Counted from the first letter of the stretch, positions 7,716 through 16,235 are shown. The stretch is 64,000 bases of DNA from Pseudogemmobacter hezensis (GCF_013155295.1 NZ_JABJXT010000001.1:392439-456438); one strand, 5' to 3'. Notes: generated by a model not told the origin, from the sequence alone. Numbers and translations are program-made.

Positions 7716-9253
7716 ACCAGACCCGGAACCCGCGCCAGAAACGCCCGCATCAGGGGCTGGAGATCGACGGCTTCACCCTGGGCGAGATGCTGCACCGGGG
7801 CGGGTTCGCCACCATCTGGCAGGTCAGCCACCCCGATCACCCCCGCGATATGGTGATGAAAGTGCCGACCATCCTGGATGGGGATGACGGCCCGACCATT
7901 GTCGGCTTCGAGACCGAGCAGATGATCCTGCCGCGCCTTTCCGGCCCGCATATCCCCGAGGTGATCGCCATGGGCGATTTCGCGGTGATGCCCTATCTGG
8001 TGACCGAAAAACTGCCCGGCGCCTCGCTGCAGGATGTGTTTGACGCGGTGACGGACCGCAGGCCCATGCCGCTGGAGGCGCTGATCGCCCTGGCCTGCGA
8101 AATATCCGCCGCGCTGCATCAGCTGCATTTGCAGCGGGTGATCCATCTGGATCTGAAGCCCGGCAATCTGATGCGCCGCGCCGATGGCACGCTGGTGCTG
8201 ATCGACTATGGCCTTGCCCGCCACCTCGACCTGCCCGACCTGCTGGCCGAGGAATTTTCCATCCCGATGGGCACCTTCCCCTATATCGCGCCAGAACAAT
8301 ATCTGCGCAGCCGCAATGATCCGCGATCAGACATCTTCGCGCTTGGGGCGATGCTTTACGAGCTGGCAACCGGGACGCTGCCCTTTGGCCAGACGGTAAC
8401 GCTCAGGGCGGTGCGGCGCAGGCTGTGGCAGGATCCCGTGCCGCCGATTGCGCTGCGCCCCGATCTGCCGCCCTGGCTGCAAGAGGTGATCCTGCGCGCG
8501 CTGGAGGTTGATCCGGCGCGGCGCTTCCAGTCCGCCGCGCAGATGCTGTTTGATCTGAGCAATCCGACCCAGGTGGCGCTGACCGCCCGCGCCGCAAAGC
8601 GACAGGCCGATGGCTGGCGTCTGCGGCTGCGGCGGCGCTGGCAGATGCGGCGGATCAGAGGTTTCGCGCCGCCACCCGACGGGGCAGGCCTGCCCGATCA
8701 GGCCACCGATCAGAGCCTGCAGCCGGCGGTTCTGATGGCCGCCGTTGATCTGGCCCCCGAGATGGAGCCCCTTTCCGCCCGCATCCTTCAGGCCATGCGC
8801 GAGGTGCTGCATTTCCGCCCCGAGGCCCGTGTGGCCTGCGTCAATGTGCTGCGCAGCGCCCGGATCGGTCTTGACATCGGCACCGACCAGGACGGCAACA
8901 ATCTGCATGTGCAGCGCCTTGTCGCGCTGAAGGCCTGGGGCGCGCAGCTGGGCCTGCCCGAGGGGCGCGTCACCTATACCGTGCTGGAAAGCAGCGACCC
9001 CGCCGCCGCTTTGATCGACCACGCCGGGCGCATCATGGCCGATCAGATCGTGATGGGGGCCAGGGCCAGCTCCAGCCTCAGGCGCTATCTGGGCTCGGTA
9101 TCGGCCCAGGTGGTGGCCGAGGCCCCCTGCAGCGTCACCATCGTCCGCCTGCCCGCCAGACGCCCCGAACACGGCCGCCCCGAACCCGACCGCCCCGTAT
9201 CCGGCTTCACGCCCACACCAGATGCGGCGCCCGATCACGCATCCCCCCCCTGA
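7712..9253 (+). CDS. Ser/Thr protein kinase fused to a universal stress protein domain
   Basis: A 513-residue fusion. Residues about 15-285 are an Hanks-type kinase: a glycine-loop variant GEMLHRGGFATIW, VAIK-type lysine in VMKVP, catalytic HLDLKPGN, DYG in place of DFG, and APEQY. A basic linker (RLRLRRRWQMRRIRG) follows. Residues about 335-480 are a Usp domain ending GARASSSLRRYLGSVSAQVV, with the ATP-binding GxxSxxxRxxxGS pattern. The proline-rich tail has three five-residue repeats (RPEHG, RPEPD, RPVSG) from a 15-bp DNA repeat at 9161-9205. No membrane segment was seen. It probably senses nucleotide or stress state through the Usp part and phosphorylates cytoplasmic proteins. It is coupled to the preceding phosphoesterase gene. 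Confidence 0.87.
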   Translation: MNQTRNPRQKRPHQGLEIDGFTLGEMLHRGGFATIWQVSHPDHPRDMVMKVPTILDGDDGPTIVGFETEQMILPRLSGPHIPEVIAMGDFAVMPYLVTEKLPGASLQDVFDAVTDRRPMPLEALIALACEISAALHQLHLQRVIHLDLKPGNLMRRADGTLVLIDYGLARHLDLPDLLAEEFSIPMGTFPYIAPEQYLRSRNDPRSDIFALGAMLYELATGTLPFGQTVTLRAVRRRLWQDPVPPIALRPDLPPWLQEVILRALEVDPARRFQSAAQMLFDLSNPTQVALTARAAKRQADGWRLRLRRRWQMRRIRGFAPPPDGAGLPDQATDQSLQPAVLMAAVDLAPEMEPLSARILQAMREVLHFRPEARVACVNVLRSARIGLDIGTDQDGNNLHVQRLVALKAWGAQLGLPEGRVTYTVLESSDPAAALIDHAGRIMADQIVMGARASSSLRRYLGSVSAQVVAEAPCSVTIVRLPARRPEHGRPEPDRPVSGFTPTPDAAPDHASPP

Positions 9254-9355
9254 GGCGATGCCCCGCCCGGGGCTTTTCCTGGCCGCCATTTCACGCTAGC
9301 CATATCCCTGGCCCCGCTGCAGCACCGCAGCCCCTGCCCCATTCCCGGAGACGTC

Positions 9356-10147
9356 ATGCCGCGTTCCTATACGTTCAGCCATGCAATCAGCCGCAAACCC
9401 GCCGCCTCGATCATTCGCGGCCTGCGGGCGGTGGATACCGGCAACCCGGATCTGGCCCTGATGCAGGACCACCACGACGCCTATGTTTCGGCCCTGCGCT
9501 CGACCGGGGCGAGCGTCACGGTGCTTGACGCGCTTGACGCCTATCCCGACAGCGTTTTCGTCGAGGATACCGCGCTTTGCCTGCCCGAAGGTGCGGTGAT
9601 CATGCGCCCCGGTGCGCCCTCGCGCCTGGGCGAAGCGGCCGAGATGGAGCCGCACCTCAGCGCTCTTTACAGCCAGATCCGCCGCATTGAAGGCGCAGAC
9701 AGCTATATCGAGGGCGGCGATATCCTGATGGCGGAAACCGAGATCCTGGTCGGCCGCTCGGCCCGCACCAATGCGGCGGGGATTGCCGAGCTGGCGCGGC
9801 TGGTCGCCGACTGGGGCCATGTGGTGCGCGAGGTCCATACCCCGCCGGGCGTTTTGCACTTCAAGACCGATTGCTCGCTGATGGATGCGGAAACGGTGCT
9901 GGCCACTGACCGCCTGGCAGCCTCGGGCTGTTTTGAGGGCTATAAGGTGATCGCCGTCGCCGAGGGCGAAGAGGCCGCCGCCAATGCGATCCGCTTCAAC
10001 GATATCGTGCTGTTCCCGGCAGGCTTTCCCAAAACCCGCGACCGGCTGGTGGCGGCGGGCTATCAGGTCACCGAGATCGGCAATTCCGAATGCCAGAAGA
10101 TCGACGGCGGCATGTCCTGCCTGTCTTTGCGCTTTACCCCGCGCTGA
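9356..10147 (+). CDS. Dimethylargininase (DDAH)
   Basis: A 263-residue amidinotransferase-fold enzyme that hydrolyses N-omega-methylated arginines to citrulline and methylamines. The catalytic set is visible: acidic residues in FVEDTA, histidine in VLHFKTDCS, and the nucleophile cysteine in GGMSCLSLR near the C-terminus. Length matches bacterial DDAH (about 255-265). GGAGACGTC precedes the ATG. The protein is cytoplasmic with no signal. It might instead be annotated as arginine deiminase-like, but it is too short for that enzyme. It is followed at once by the glycosyltransferase-like gene, with no obvious functional link. Confidence 0.85.
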   Translation: MPRSYTFSHAISRKPAASIIRGLRAVDTGNPDLALMQDHHDAYVSALRSTGASVTVLDALDAYPDSVFVEDTALCLPEGAVIMRPGAPSRLGEAAEMEPHLSALYSQIRRIEGADSYIEGGDILMAETEILVGRSARTNAAGIAELARLVADWGHVVREVHTPPGVLHFKTDCSLMDAETVLATDRLAASGCFEGYKVIAVAEGEEAAANAIRFNDIVLFPAGFPKTRDRLVAAGYQVTEIGNSECQKIDGGMSCLSLRFTPR

Positions 10148-10152
10148 CCCCC

Positions 10153-11151
10153 ATGAGCACCGCTCCCCTGTCGCCGCCCTTCAATATCGCAGCCGTCGTT
10201 CAGCGCGGGCGGCTTGGCTATGAGGCGCTTTTGCTGGCGGCCTCTCTCCGGGCGGCGGATCCGGGCTTTCAGGGGCGTCTTTTGCTGGCAGAGCCGCAGC
10301 CCGGCCCCCTTTGGCCCGAGGATCCGCGCCTGCCCGATGGCCCGCTGCGCGAACGTCTGCTGGAGCTGGGGGCCGAGTTCATTCCCTTTGAAAACAAGGT
10401 CTTCGGGGCCGCCTATGCCTATGGCAACAAGATCGAGATGCTGGCGGCGCTGCCCGATCAGCCCTTTCTGTTTCTGGACACCGACACGCTGATCAGTGGC
10501 CCGCTGTCCGGGATTGCCTTTGATTTCGCTCGCCCCTCAGCCTCGATGCGGCGCGAGGACACCTGGCCGAAGATCGAGCTTTACGGCCCCGGCTATGCCC
10601 AGACCTGGGGGGCGCTTTATCAGCGGTTTGGCCTGGATTTTGAGCGCTCGCTGGATCTGTCCTGGCCCGATGAATACTGGCAGCGCTATATGTATTTCAA
10701 CGCGGGCTGGTTCTTCCATCAAAGCCCGGCAGCCTTTGGCAAACGCTTTCTGGAATACGCGGTGGCGATCCACAAAGACCGTCCCGAGGCACTGGTCTGC
10801 CAGGAGCTCTGGCCCTGGCTGGATCAGATCGCGTTGCCGCTGGTGATCTCATCCTTTGGTGGCGGGCGGCCCGGGCCGGAGCTGGCGGGGCTGGATGGTG
10901 CGGTGACCTGGCATTACCGGACGCTGCCGCTGCTTTACGCGCAAGCCCCCGCGCAGACGGTCGAGGTGCTGGACGATGTGGCACGGCAGAAGGAAAACCG
11001 CCGCCTGCTGCGCGACTGGGATCAGGCGAAGCAGATGATCTATCAAAACCGTGGTCGCAAGGCGCGGGCGCTGTTTGACCAGAACGACCTGCCCAAACGC
11101 GAGCAACTGGTGCGCAACACCCTGCGCCGCGAAGGGCTGTGGATGCGTTAA
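10153..11151 (+). CDS. Hypothetical protein, glycosyltransferase-like (DxD motif)
   Basis: A 332-residue cytoplasmic protein. The stretch LPDQPFLFLDTDTLISGPL has the hydrophobic strand plus DxD (DTD) arrangement of GT-A glycosyltransferases such as the GT8 family. MYFNAGWFF later resembles the substrate-side loop of such enzymes. I start at ATG 10153 (MSTAPLSPP), five bases after the dimethylargininase stop; a longer form would overlap that gene by about 60 bp. The C-terminal 70 residues are charged and helical. Substrate and pathway are unknown. It ends before a strong bidirectional hairpin shared with phyR. Confidence 0.6.
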   Translation: MSTAPLSPPFNIAAVVQRGRLGYEALLLAASLRAADPGFQGRLLLAEPQPGPLWPEDPRLPDGPLRERLLELGAEFIPFENKVFGAAYAYGNKIEMLAALPDQPFLFLDTDTLISGPLSGIAFDFARPSASMRREDTWPKIELYGPGYAQTWGALYQRFGLDFERSLDLSWPDEYWQRYMYFNAGWFFHQSPAAFGKRFLEYAVAIHKDRPEALVCQELWPWLDQIALPLVISSFGGGRPGPELAGLDGAVTWHYRTLPLLYAQAPAQTVEVLDDVARQKENRRLLRDWDQAKQMIYQNRGRKARALFDQNDLPKREQLVRNTLRREGLWMR

Positions 11152-11184
11152 ACCGCCCTGCGCCAAGGCCTGCGCCCCCCCAAA

Positions 11185-11221
11185 AAAGCCTGTCCCCAAA
11201 GCCTGCCCCTCAAAGCCTGCC
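11185..11221. repeat. Short tandem repeat, 13-14 bp x 2.7
   Basis: Units AAAGCCTGTCCCC, AAAGCCTGCCCCTC and AAAGCCTGCC follow each other just after the stop of the glycosyltransferase-like gene, in a convergent intergenic region. Confidence 0.6.
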
Positions 11222-11262
11222 AGGGACGCACCAGGCCATCAGGCCCCATCGCCGGATATGAC

Positions 11263-11287
11263 AAAGGCGCGGGATTTCCGCGCCTTT
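11263..11287. terminator. Bidirectional terminator hairpin
   Basis: AAAGGCGCGG, loop GATTT, CCGCGCCTTT: a perfect 10-bp stem with A and T ends on both sides, midway between the convergent ends at 11151 and 11349 (phyR). A further GTTTTT follows on the plus side. Confidence 0.8.
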
Positions 11288-11348
11288 CGCTTGTTTTTAC
11301 CTTGTGCCGACTGGCCCCTGCGCCGTCGGCTCCCCGGAGCTGTCGCCC

Positions 11349-12182
11349 TCAGGCGTTCAGCGTCTCGGTCGATGAGAAGAACATCGCCTGGCTGACCGCC
11401 GAGCGGACCTGCTCTTCGGTATAGGGTTTGTTGATCAGGAAGGTCGGCTCTGGCCGCTGCCCGGTCAAAAGCCGCTCTGGGAAGGCGGTGATGAAGATCA
11501 CCGGCAAAAGGCCCATATCGGCGATGATATCGCTGACCGCATCAATCCCCGAAGAGTTATCCGCCAGCTGAATGTCCGCGAGGATCAGATCGGGGCGCTC
11601 TTTGGCGGCCAGGGCCACCGCCTCGCTGCGGGTGCGGGCGACGCCGGTGACGCTGTGGCCCATCGCCTCGACGATGGCGGCGATATCCATGGCGATGATC
11701 GCCTCATCCTCGATGACCATCACCTTGCCGAGGATCGAGTTTTCCATCTCGGCAAAGGCGCGCTCCACCAGGGCGGCAGCCTCGTCCTCACTGGTGCCAA
11801 GAATCTGCCCGACCTCGGCGGCGCTGAAGCCCTCGATCGTTTGCAAAAGCAGCGCCTCGCGCGAATTGCGGGTCAGCCGCGCCAGATGCGCCTGGGCGGC
11901 GGCGGCAAGCCGATCCTCTGCCTTTGCAACCGGGGCATCGGCATTTTGCCAGACGCTGTGAAAGACCGAAAACAGCCCGACCCGCACGGTCAGACCCGTC
12001 TGCAATGCGGCCGGGTCAGCAAGGATCGCCTCAAGCGTGGCCATCGCATAGCGGTCGCCGCTGCTCTGGCTGCCCGTCAATGCCCTTGCATAGCGCCTCA
12101 GAAAGGGAAGTTCCCGGCTGATCGCCTGAGACAAATCTTCCCCCGGCGCTGCCTGCCCACCCGGGGCTGTGCTATCGGACAT
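11349..12182 (-). CDS. phyR: Anti-anti-sigma response regulator PhyR
   Basis: A 277-residue general stress regulator. Residues about 15-135 form the sigma-like (SLE) domain (LPFLRRYARALTGSQ, LLLQTIEGFSAAEVGQILG). Residues about 150-270 form the receiver domain, with VMVIEDEA, the phospho-acceptor aspartate in LILADIQLAD, and lysine in INKPY. When phosphorylated, PhyR binds NepR and releases EcfG. The ATG at 12182 has GGAG eight bases upstream, and the frame upstream of it is out of keeping with the family. The gene is divergent from nepR-ecfG and shares the symmetric promoter at 12214-12246, so EcfG should activate its own activator. Confidence 0.95.
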   Translation of the reverse strand: MSDSTAPGGQAAPGEDLSQAISRELPFLRRYARALTGSQSSGDRYAMATLEAILADPAALQTGLTVRVGLFSVFHSVWQNADAPVAKAEDRLAAAAQAHLARLTRNSREALLLQTIEGFSAAEVGQILGTSEDEAAALVERAFAEMENSILGKVMVIEDEAIIAMDIAAIVEAMGHSVTGVARTRSEAVALAAKERPDLILADIQLADNSSGIDAVSDIIADMGLLPVIFITAFPERLLTGQRPEPTFLINKPYTEEQVRSAVSQAMFFSSTETLNA

Positions 12183-12213
12183 AAAATTTTCTCCGTTCTG
12201 CGCGCAGTTCATG

Positions 12214-12246
12214 GGAACCAAACGCCGGGCTGGGGCGTTTGGTTCC
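12214..12246. promoter_or_regulatory. Symmetric bidirectional EcfG-type promoter
   Basis: The plus strand reads GGAAC (12214-12218), 17 bp, CGTT (12236-12239). The minus strand reads GGAAC (12246-12242), 17 bp, CGTT (12224-12221). The two promoters are the two arms of one 13-bp inverted repeat (GGAACCAAACGCC and GGCGTTTGGTTCC) around GGGCTGG. The expected start sites fall near 12246 and 12214, just outside the repeat. The motif matches the GGAAC-N16/17-CGTT consensus of alphaproteobacterial EcfG sigma factors. Confidence 0.88.
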
Positions 12247-12274
12247 AACGAGCAATGGCAGGACTGCGAAGAAA

Positions 12275-12451
12275 ATGCTACCAGGTAAACCCGCAGGGGC
12301 GACAAATCGCGCAGCGATCCGCACCCAGATCGACGAAAATCTACGGCGGGTTTACGATGAGGTCCTGACCGAGGACGTCCCCGATCGCTTCCTCGATCTG
12401 CTTGCACGGCTGCCGGGCGCAGCTCAATTCGCCGAAAAAACCGAAAAATGA
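12275..12451 (+). CDS. nepR: Anti-sigma factor NepR
   Basis: A 58-residue protein with the conserved NepR core RTQIDENLRRVYDEVLTEDV (about 17-36), followed by PDRFLDLLARL. NepR holds EcfG inactive until phosphorylated PhyR takes it away. I start at ATG 12275 because the promoter predicts a transcript start near 12246, which rules out the in-frame start at 12239. No strong ribosome-binding site is seen. The gene lies upstream of ecfG in the usual order. Confidence 0.9.
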   Translation: MLPGKPAGATNRAAIRTQIDENLRRVYDEVLTEDVPDRFLDLLARLPGAAQFAEKTEK

Positions 12452-12527
12452 ATCCTGTCAGGCTGGTGCATGACAGGCTGGACGGTGCCGGAGACGGGTG
12501 CCAGAGCCAAAGGATCGGGATCAGCAC

Positions 12528-13265
12528 ATGAGCGAGCGCCCCGCCAAAAACGCGGCAAAACATCCCGCCCCAAAACACCCTGCCCCGAAACATCCCGCCC
12601 ATGAAGAGGCCGCCGCCACTCCAGGCAGCCCCGCGCGCGGGACCGAAGCTCAGGCAGGATCTCAGCGAACGGAAACGCAGGAGTCAGCAGCAGCGCAGGG
12701 GTCAGCCGTCACCACCGACCCGCGCACGCAACTGGCCCAGCTTTTGCCCAATCTGCGGGCCTTTGCGATCAGCCTGTCGCGCAATGTGGTTCTGGCCGAT
12801 GACATCGTTCAGGAAACCATCCTGAAAGCCTGGTCGAATATGGATAAATTCGACCCCAGTACCAATCTTGAGGCCTGGCTCTTCACCATCCTCAGGAACA
12901 CCTATTACTCTTTCCTGCGCAAAACCCGGCGTGAGGTTCAGGACAGCGACGGCACCTTCGCCGCGGGCCTTTATGAGCGCCCGGCCCATGACGGCCGCCT
13001 GGCCTATAACGATTTCCACCGCGCTTTTGACCAGCTTTCGCCCGAACACCGTGAGGTGCTGATCCTGATCGGGGCCTCGGGCTATTCGGTCGAAGAGGCC
13101 GCCTCGATGATGGGCGTGGCGCCTGGCACGGTGAAAAGCCGCGCCAGCCGGGCCCGCAAGCGCCTGTCGGAACTGATGGGCCTTGCCGAGGGTGAAGACC
13201 TGTTTTCCGGCATGGATGCCGCCACGACCGCCGTTCTCAGCCGCTCGGCCGCCCCCGCCTTATGA
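12528..13265 (+). CDS. ecfG: General stress response sigma factor EcfG
   Basis: A 245-residue ECF sigma factor. Region 2 is near residues 75-140 (LADDIVQETILKAW, EAWLFTILRNTYYSF); region 4 is near 165-220 (LSPEHREVLILIGASGYSVE, GVAPGTVKSRASRARKRL). It directs RNA polymerase to GGAAC-N16/17-CGTT promoters. The N-terminus is unusually long: about 60 extra residues rich in Ala, Pro and Lys, with three KHPA repeats encoded by a 15-bp DNA repeat (12558-12602). A GTG at 12498 with GGAG four bases before it is an alternative start. The stop overlaps the histidine kinase start by 4 bp. Confidence 0.92.
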   Translation: MSERPAKNAAKHPAPKHPAPKHPAHEEAAATPGSPARGTEAQAGSQRTETQESAAAQGSAVTTDPRTQLAQLLPNLRAFAISLSRNVVLADDIVQETILKAWSNMDKFDPSTNLEAWLFTILRNTYYSFLRKTRREVQDSDGTFAAGLYERPAHDGRLAYNDFHRAFDQLSPEHREVLILIGASGYSVEEAASMMGVAPGTVKSRASRARKRLSELMGLAEGEDLFSGMDAATTAVLSRSAAPAL

Positions 13266-15094
13266 GACTGGGTTCTATGAGGCTGGCGACAGCAAAAGGC
13301 ATAACCTCGGGTCTGGCGCTGCGACTGGCCGCAATGATCATGCTGGCGCTTTTGCCGCTGGGATTTCTGGCCCTGGCCCAGACCCATAAAACCGTGGCCC
13401 AGGCCGAGGAAACCAGGCTTGCCGCTTCGGTCGGACATACCCTGCAAGAGGCCCTGCGTGAGATCCGCCTGCTCCGCGCATCCCAGGTGACAGCGCAGCT
13501 GCTGGCGGCCTCGCTGCGCAATGCCCCCGCAGATTGCGGCCCGGTGGTTTCCGCCTATGTCACCGCAGACAGGCTGATCGCAAGGGCGGCGCAGATTTCC
13601 CCAAACGGGCAGATCATCTGCAGCTCTGACGGCAGCCGCCAGGATTTTGGTCAAAGCAGCCGCTTTGCCGGGGTGCTTGCCGCGCCCGGATCGCGGATCT
13701 TCTATGACCCCGCCTGGGCGCGCCCCGGCGAAACCGATATCTCGCTGACCTGGCCCGTCACCGATGCCCGGGGCCAGACCACCGGCCTTGTGCTTTTGTC
13801 TTTGCCAGAGGCGGTGATACTGCGGATGGCCGATGATCCGGCCGCCCGCGCCCCCGGGCCCGCGCAGCATCCCGATGCGATGATCGCCGTCAATGGCGCC
13901 GGCGAGGTCATCTTTTCCTCAACCGGAATTGCCGATGCGGCGGCCTTCCTGCCGCAGGGCACCCCCCTGAGCGATCTGGCCGGAACCGAGGCGCGCAGCT
14001 TTTTCGATGATGCGAAAAATGGCCACCGGCAGATGTTTTCCTGGGCGCCGGTCAATTCCGATCTGGCGCTGCTGGCAGCCTGGCCGGTTCCGGCCGCTGA
14101 CGGTTTTCTCAACCACTATATCCTGCCCTATCTCTTCCCGGCGCTGATGTGGCTGGTGGGGGTGGGCGTCACCATTCTGGGCGTCGAGCGTCTGGTGACC
14201 CGCCACATCCGCCGCCTCTCGCGGGCGATGCGCGATTTCACCGCCGAGAACCGCCTGGCGCAGGGCGTCTCGCTGGATCACCCGCCCGCCGAGATCGCCA
14301 GCCTCGCCGAGGCCTATCAGGTGATGACGCGCACCATTTTGCGCGATGAGGCAGAGCTGGAAAACCTGGTGCGTCAGAAAGACGAATTGCTGCGCGAGGT
14401 GCATCACCGCACCGGCAACAGCCTGCAGCTGATCGCCTCTTTCCTCAGGATGCATCGCCGCGAAACCGAGGATGAGGATATCCGCCTCGTGCTGGATGAT
14501 CTGCACAACCGGGTGATGTCGCTGTCATCGGTGCACCTGGGCCTTTACCGGATGGCGGGTGGCAGCGAGGTGGCGGTCGATCTGCTGATGGCCGAGGTGA
14601 TCACCAAGGTTGACCTGATCCATGGCCGCACCGGCAAGACCGGCAGCGTCCGGGCCGATCTGATGCCGCTGCTGCTGCCCTCACAACAGGCGGTGCCGCT
14701 GGCGCTTTTGCTGGCAGAGATCCTGTCCTGCTTCCCGCCCGCCGAGGCCGGGGCACAGCCCATCCGTATCCGCCTGCGCCATGAGACAAACAGCGCAACA
14801 CAGTCGCTGGTGCGCCTTGAGGTGTCTGGTGCCGCGACGGCACATGGCCGCCTGATCGGCGCACATAGCGGCGCCCCCTCGGTGATCGGCGCAAGGCTGA
14901 TCCGGGGGTTTGTCACCCAGCTGGCGGGCCAGCTTGAGATTGTCGAAGAGGGCCCAAGGGTCAGCGCGGTGGTCAGTTTTGCCTTCCAGCCCGATGAAAG
15001 CCAGGCCACGGACGGCATCCCCGCCTCTATAAAAAGTGCAGAGGCCAGCAACCCCGGCACCCCGTCCGCCGCCGCAAACCAGGTTCTGCACTGA
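13262..15094 (+). CDS. HisKA_2-type sensor kinase with degenerate ATPase domain (PhyP/PhyK-like)
   Basis: A 610-residue membrane protein of the general stress locus. It has an N-terminal membrane helix (about 20-40), a periplasmic sensor region of about 240 residues, a second helix (MWLVGVGVTILGV), a HAMP-like segment, and a HisKA_2 dimerisation block LLREVHHRTGNSLQLIASF whose phospho-acceptor His is kept. The ATP-binding part is eroded: LALLLAEILSC replaces the NELxxNA box, no DxGxG is visible, and the last conserved element survives only as IGARLIRGFVTQLAG. It may therefore act on PhyR as a phosphatase or scaffold rather than as a kinase; Sphingomonas PhyP, a HisKA_2 protein at a phyR locus, behaves that way. 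Translation is coupled to ecfG. Confidence 0.8.
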   Translation: MRLGSMRLATAKGITSGLALRLAAMIMLALLPLGFLALAQTHKTVAQAEETRLAASVGHTLQEALREIRLLRASQVTAQLLAASLRNAPADCGPVVSAYVTADRLIARAAQISPNGQIICSSDGSRQDFGQSSRFAGVLAAPGSRIFYDPAWARPGETDISLTWPVTDARGQTTGLVLLSLPEAVILRMADDPAARAPGPAQHPDAMIAVNGAGEVIFSSTGIADAAAFLPQGTPLSDLAGTEARSFFDDAKNGHRQMFSWAPVNSDLALLAAWPVPAADGFLNHYILPYLFPALMWLVGVGVTILGVERLVTRHIRRLSRAMRDFTAENRLAQGVSLDHPPAEIASLAEAYQVMTRTILRDEAELENLVRQKDELLREVHHRTGNSLQLIASFLRMHRRETEDEDIRLVLDDLHNRVMSLSSVHLGLYRMAGGSEVAVDLLMAEVITKVDLIHGRTGKTGSVRADLMPLLLPSQQAVPLALLLAEILSCFPPAEAGAQPIRIRLRHETNSATQSLVRLEVSGAATAHGRLIGAHSGAPSVIGARLIRGFVTQLAGQLEIVEEGPRVSAVVSFAFQPDESQATDGIPASIKSAEASNPGTPSAAANQVLH

Positions 15095-15350
15095 AAGCGG
15101 GCGGCTGGGGCGGGCAGCCTGTGGGCAGGACGTTCTGAATACGACAGCCTGAGAGCACCCAATCTGAGGCCTCAGCCCCCCGTCACGACAGCGCTTGCGG
15201 GGCGATCTGGGGCGATCTGGGGGCGCTCCGGGGCGCAACCCCGACCTTCACAGATTTACAGACAGCCGCACAGGAAACGCCGAAAACAGCCCGCCCAACA
15301 GGTCAGGCGGGCCATATTCGAAACCCGAAGGCATGCGCCCCGGCCTGTGT

Positions 15351-16235
15351 TCAGCCCTCATTGCCGGATGCGGGCCCCGTGTCGCCCCTGGGCGGCACAG
15401 CATTCTGATCGGGGTCTTCGCGCTGCTCTTTCCCGATCTCAAGCGCCTGGGAGAGCACCCCCCGAACCGCCGCGCTCAGCTCGGCGGCCAGGGCCGAAAG
15501 CCGGGCCGCCTCTTGCGCCAGCGCCTCGCGCGCGGCCGCAGCGTCATCCTCATCCGGCCCGGGCGCTGCCGGGTCACGCCTTGTCATCGCGGCGACCAGC
15601 GCGGCCAGAGCCGCCAGGCCACCGCCCGCCCCCAGCGTGCGAACCACCTTGCGGCCAAACCCCTTACCCGAGGTCGCCCGGGTCAAAGCCGCCTGACGTG
15701 CAGCCAGCGCAGCGGCACGGGTCTCGCTTTCCAGCCCGTCAAGGCCCCGGCCCATCAAACGCCGGATCTCGCTTTGCAACGAGGTCTCAACCTCGGCCAG
15801 GCTCTCATCTGCCTCTGCCTCGTCAAGCAGCCCTTCTTCCGCCGCGCGGTTGATCTTCTGGCGCAGGCGCTCGGCCTCATCGCGGCGCTGATCGACCTCG
15901 ACCAGCCATTCCGGCCGGGCCTCGCGCGGCTTTGATCTCGCACGCGATATCCCGCTGAAAGCCAGCCAGCCCAGCCCAGCCCCGGCAAGCGCCGCCGCCA
16001 GCGGATTGGCACGGATTGTGGCACCTGCCGCTTTGAGTGCGGGCATTGCCGCCTTCAGGGCTGCATTGCCATCCGCCGCCGCAAAGCCGGATGATGTCTC
16101 TTCCGCCGTATCATCCTCATCGGCCCGGCCTGCACGCTGCCCGGGAAACAACCGCGCCCGCAGCGCAGCAATCGAGCTGGCAAAAGCAGCCCGATCCGCC
16201 TCAAGACTGTCACAATTTTTTTCAGTGCGGCTCAT
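15351..16235 (-). CDS. Hypothetical stress/envelope protein (DUF3618-like)
   Basis: A 294-residue protein. The N-terminus (SLEADRAAFASSIAALRARL) resembles the DUF3618 helical start. A hydrophobic segment follows, NPLAAALAGAGLGWLAF (about 77-93), then a charged helical region likely to form coiled coil, a glycine/alanine-rich hydrophobic stretch (GAGGGLAALAALVAAM), and an acidic tail. It is the last gene of a three-gene operon; its ATG overlaps the holin-like stop by 4 bp and AAGGAG precedes it. The operon has an EcfG-type promoter at 17301-17326, so a role in stress or envelope protection is likely. The molecular function is unknown. Confidence 0.65.
   Translation of the reverse strand: MSRTEKNCDSLEADRAAFASSIAALRARLFPGQRAGRADEDDTAEETSSGFAAADGNAALKAAMPALKAAGATIRANPLAAALAGAGLGWLAFSGISRARSKPREARPEWLVEVDQRRDEAERLRQKINRAAEEGLLDEAEADESLAEVETSLQSEIRRLMGRGLDGLESETRAAALAARQAALTRATSGKGFGRKVVRTLGAGGGLAALAALVAAMTRRDPAAPGPDEDDAAAAREALAQEAARLSALAAELSAAVRGVLSQALEIGKEQREDPDQNAVPPRGDTGPASGNEG

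Noticed and set aside
11349..12602. A longer PhyR with about 140 extra N-terminal residues
   Set aside because: It would run through the EcfG promoter and across nepR; ATG 12182 has a good ribosome-binding site and gives the normal length.
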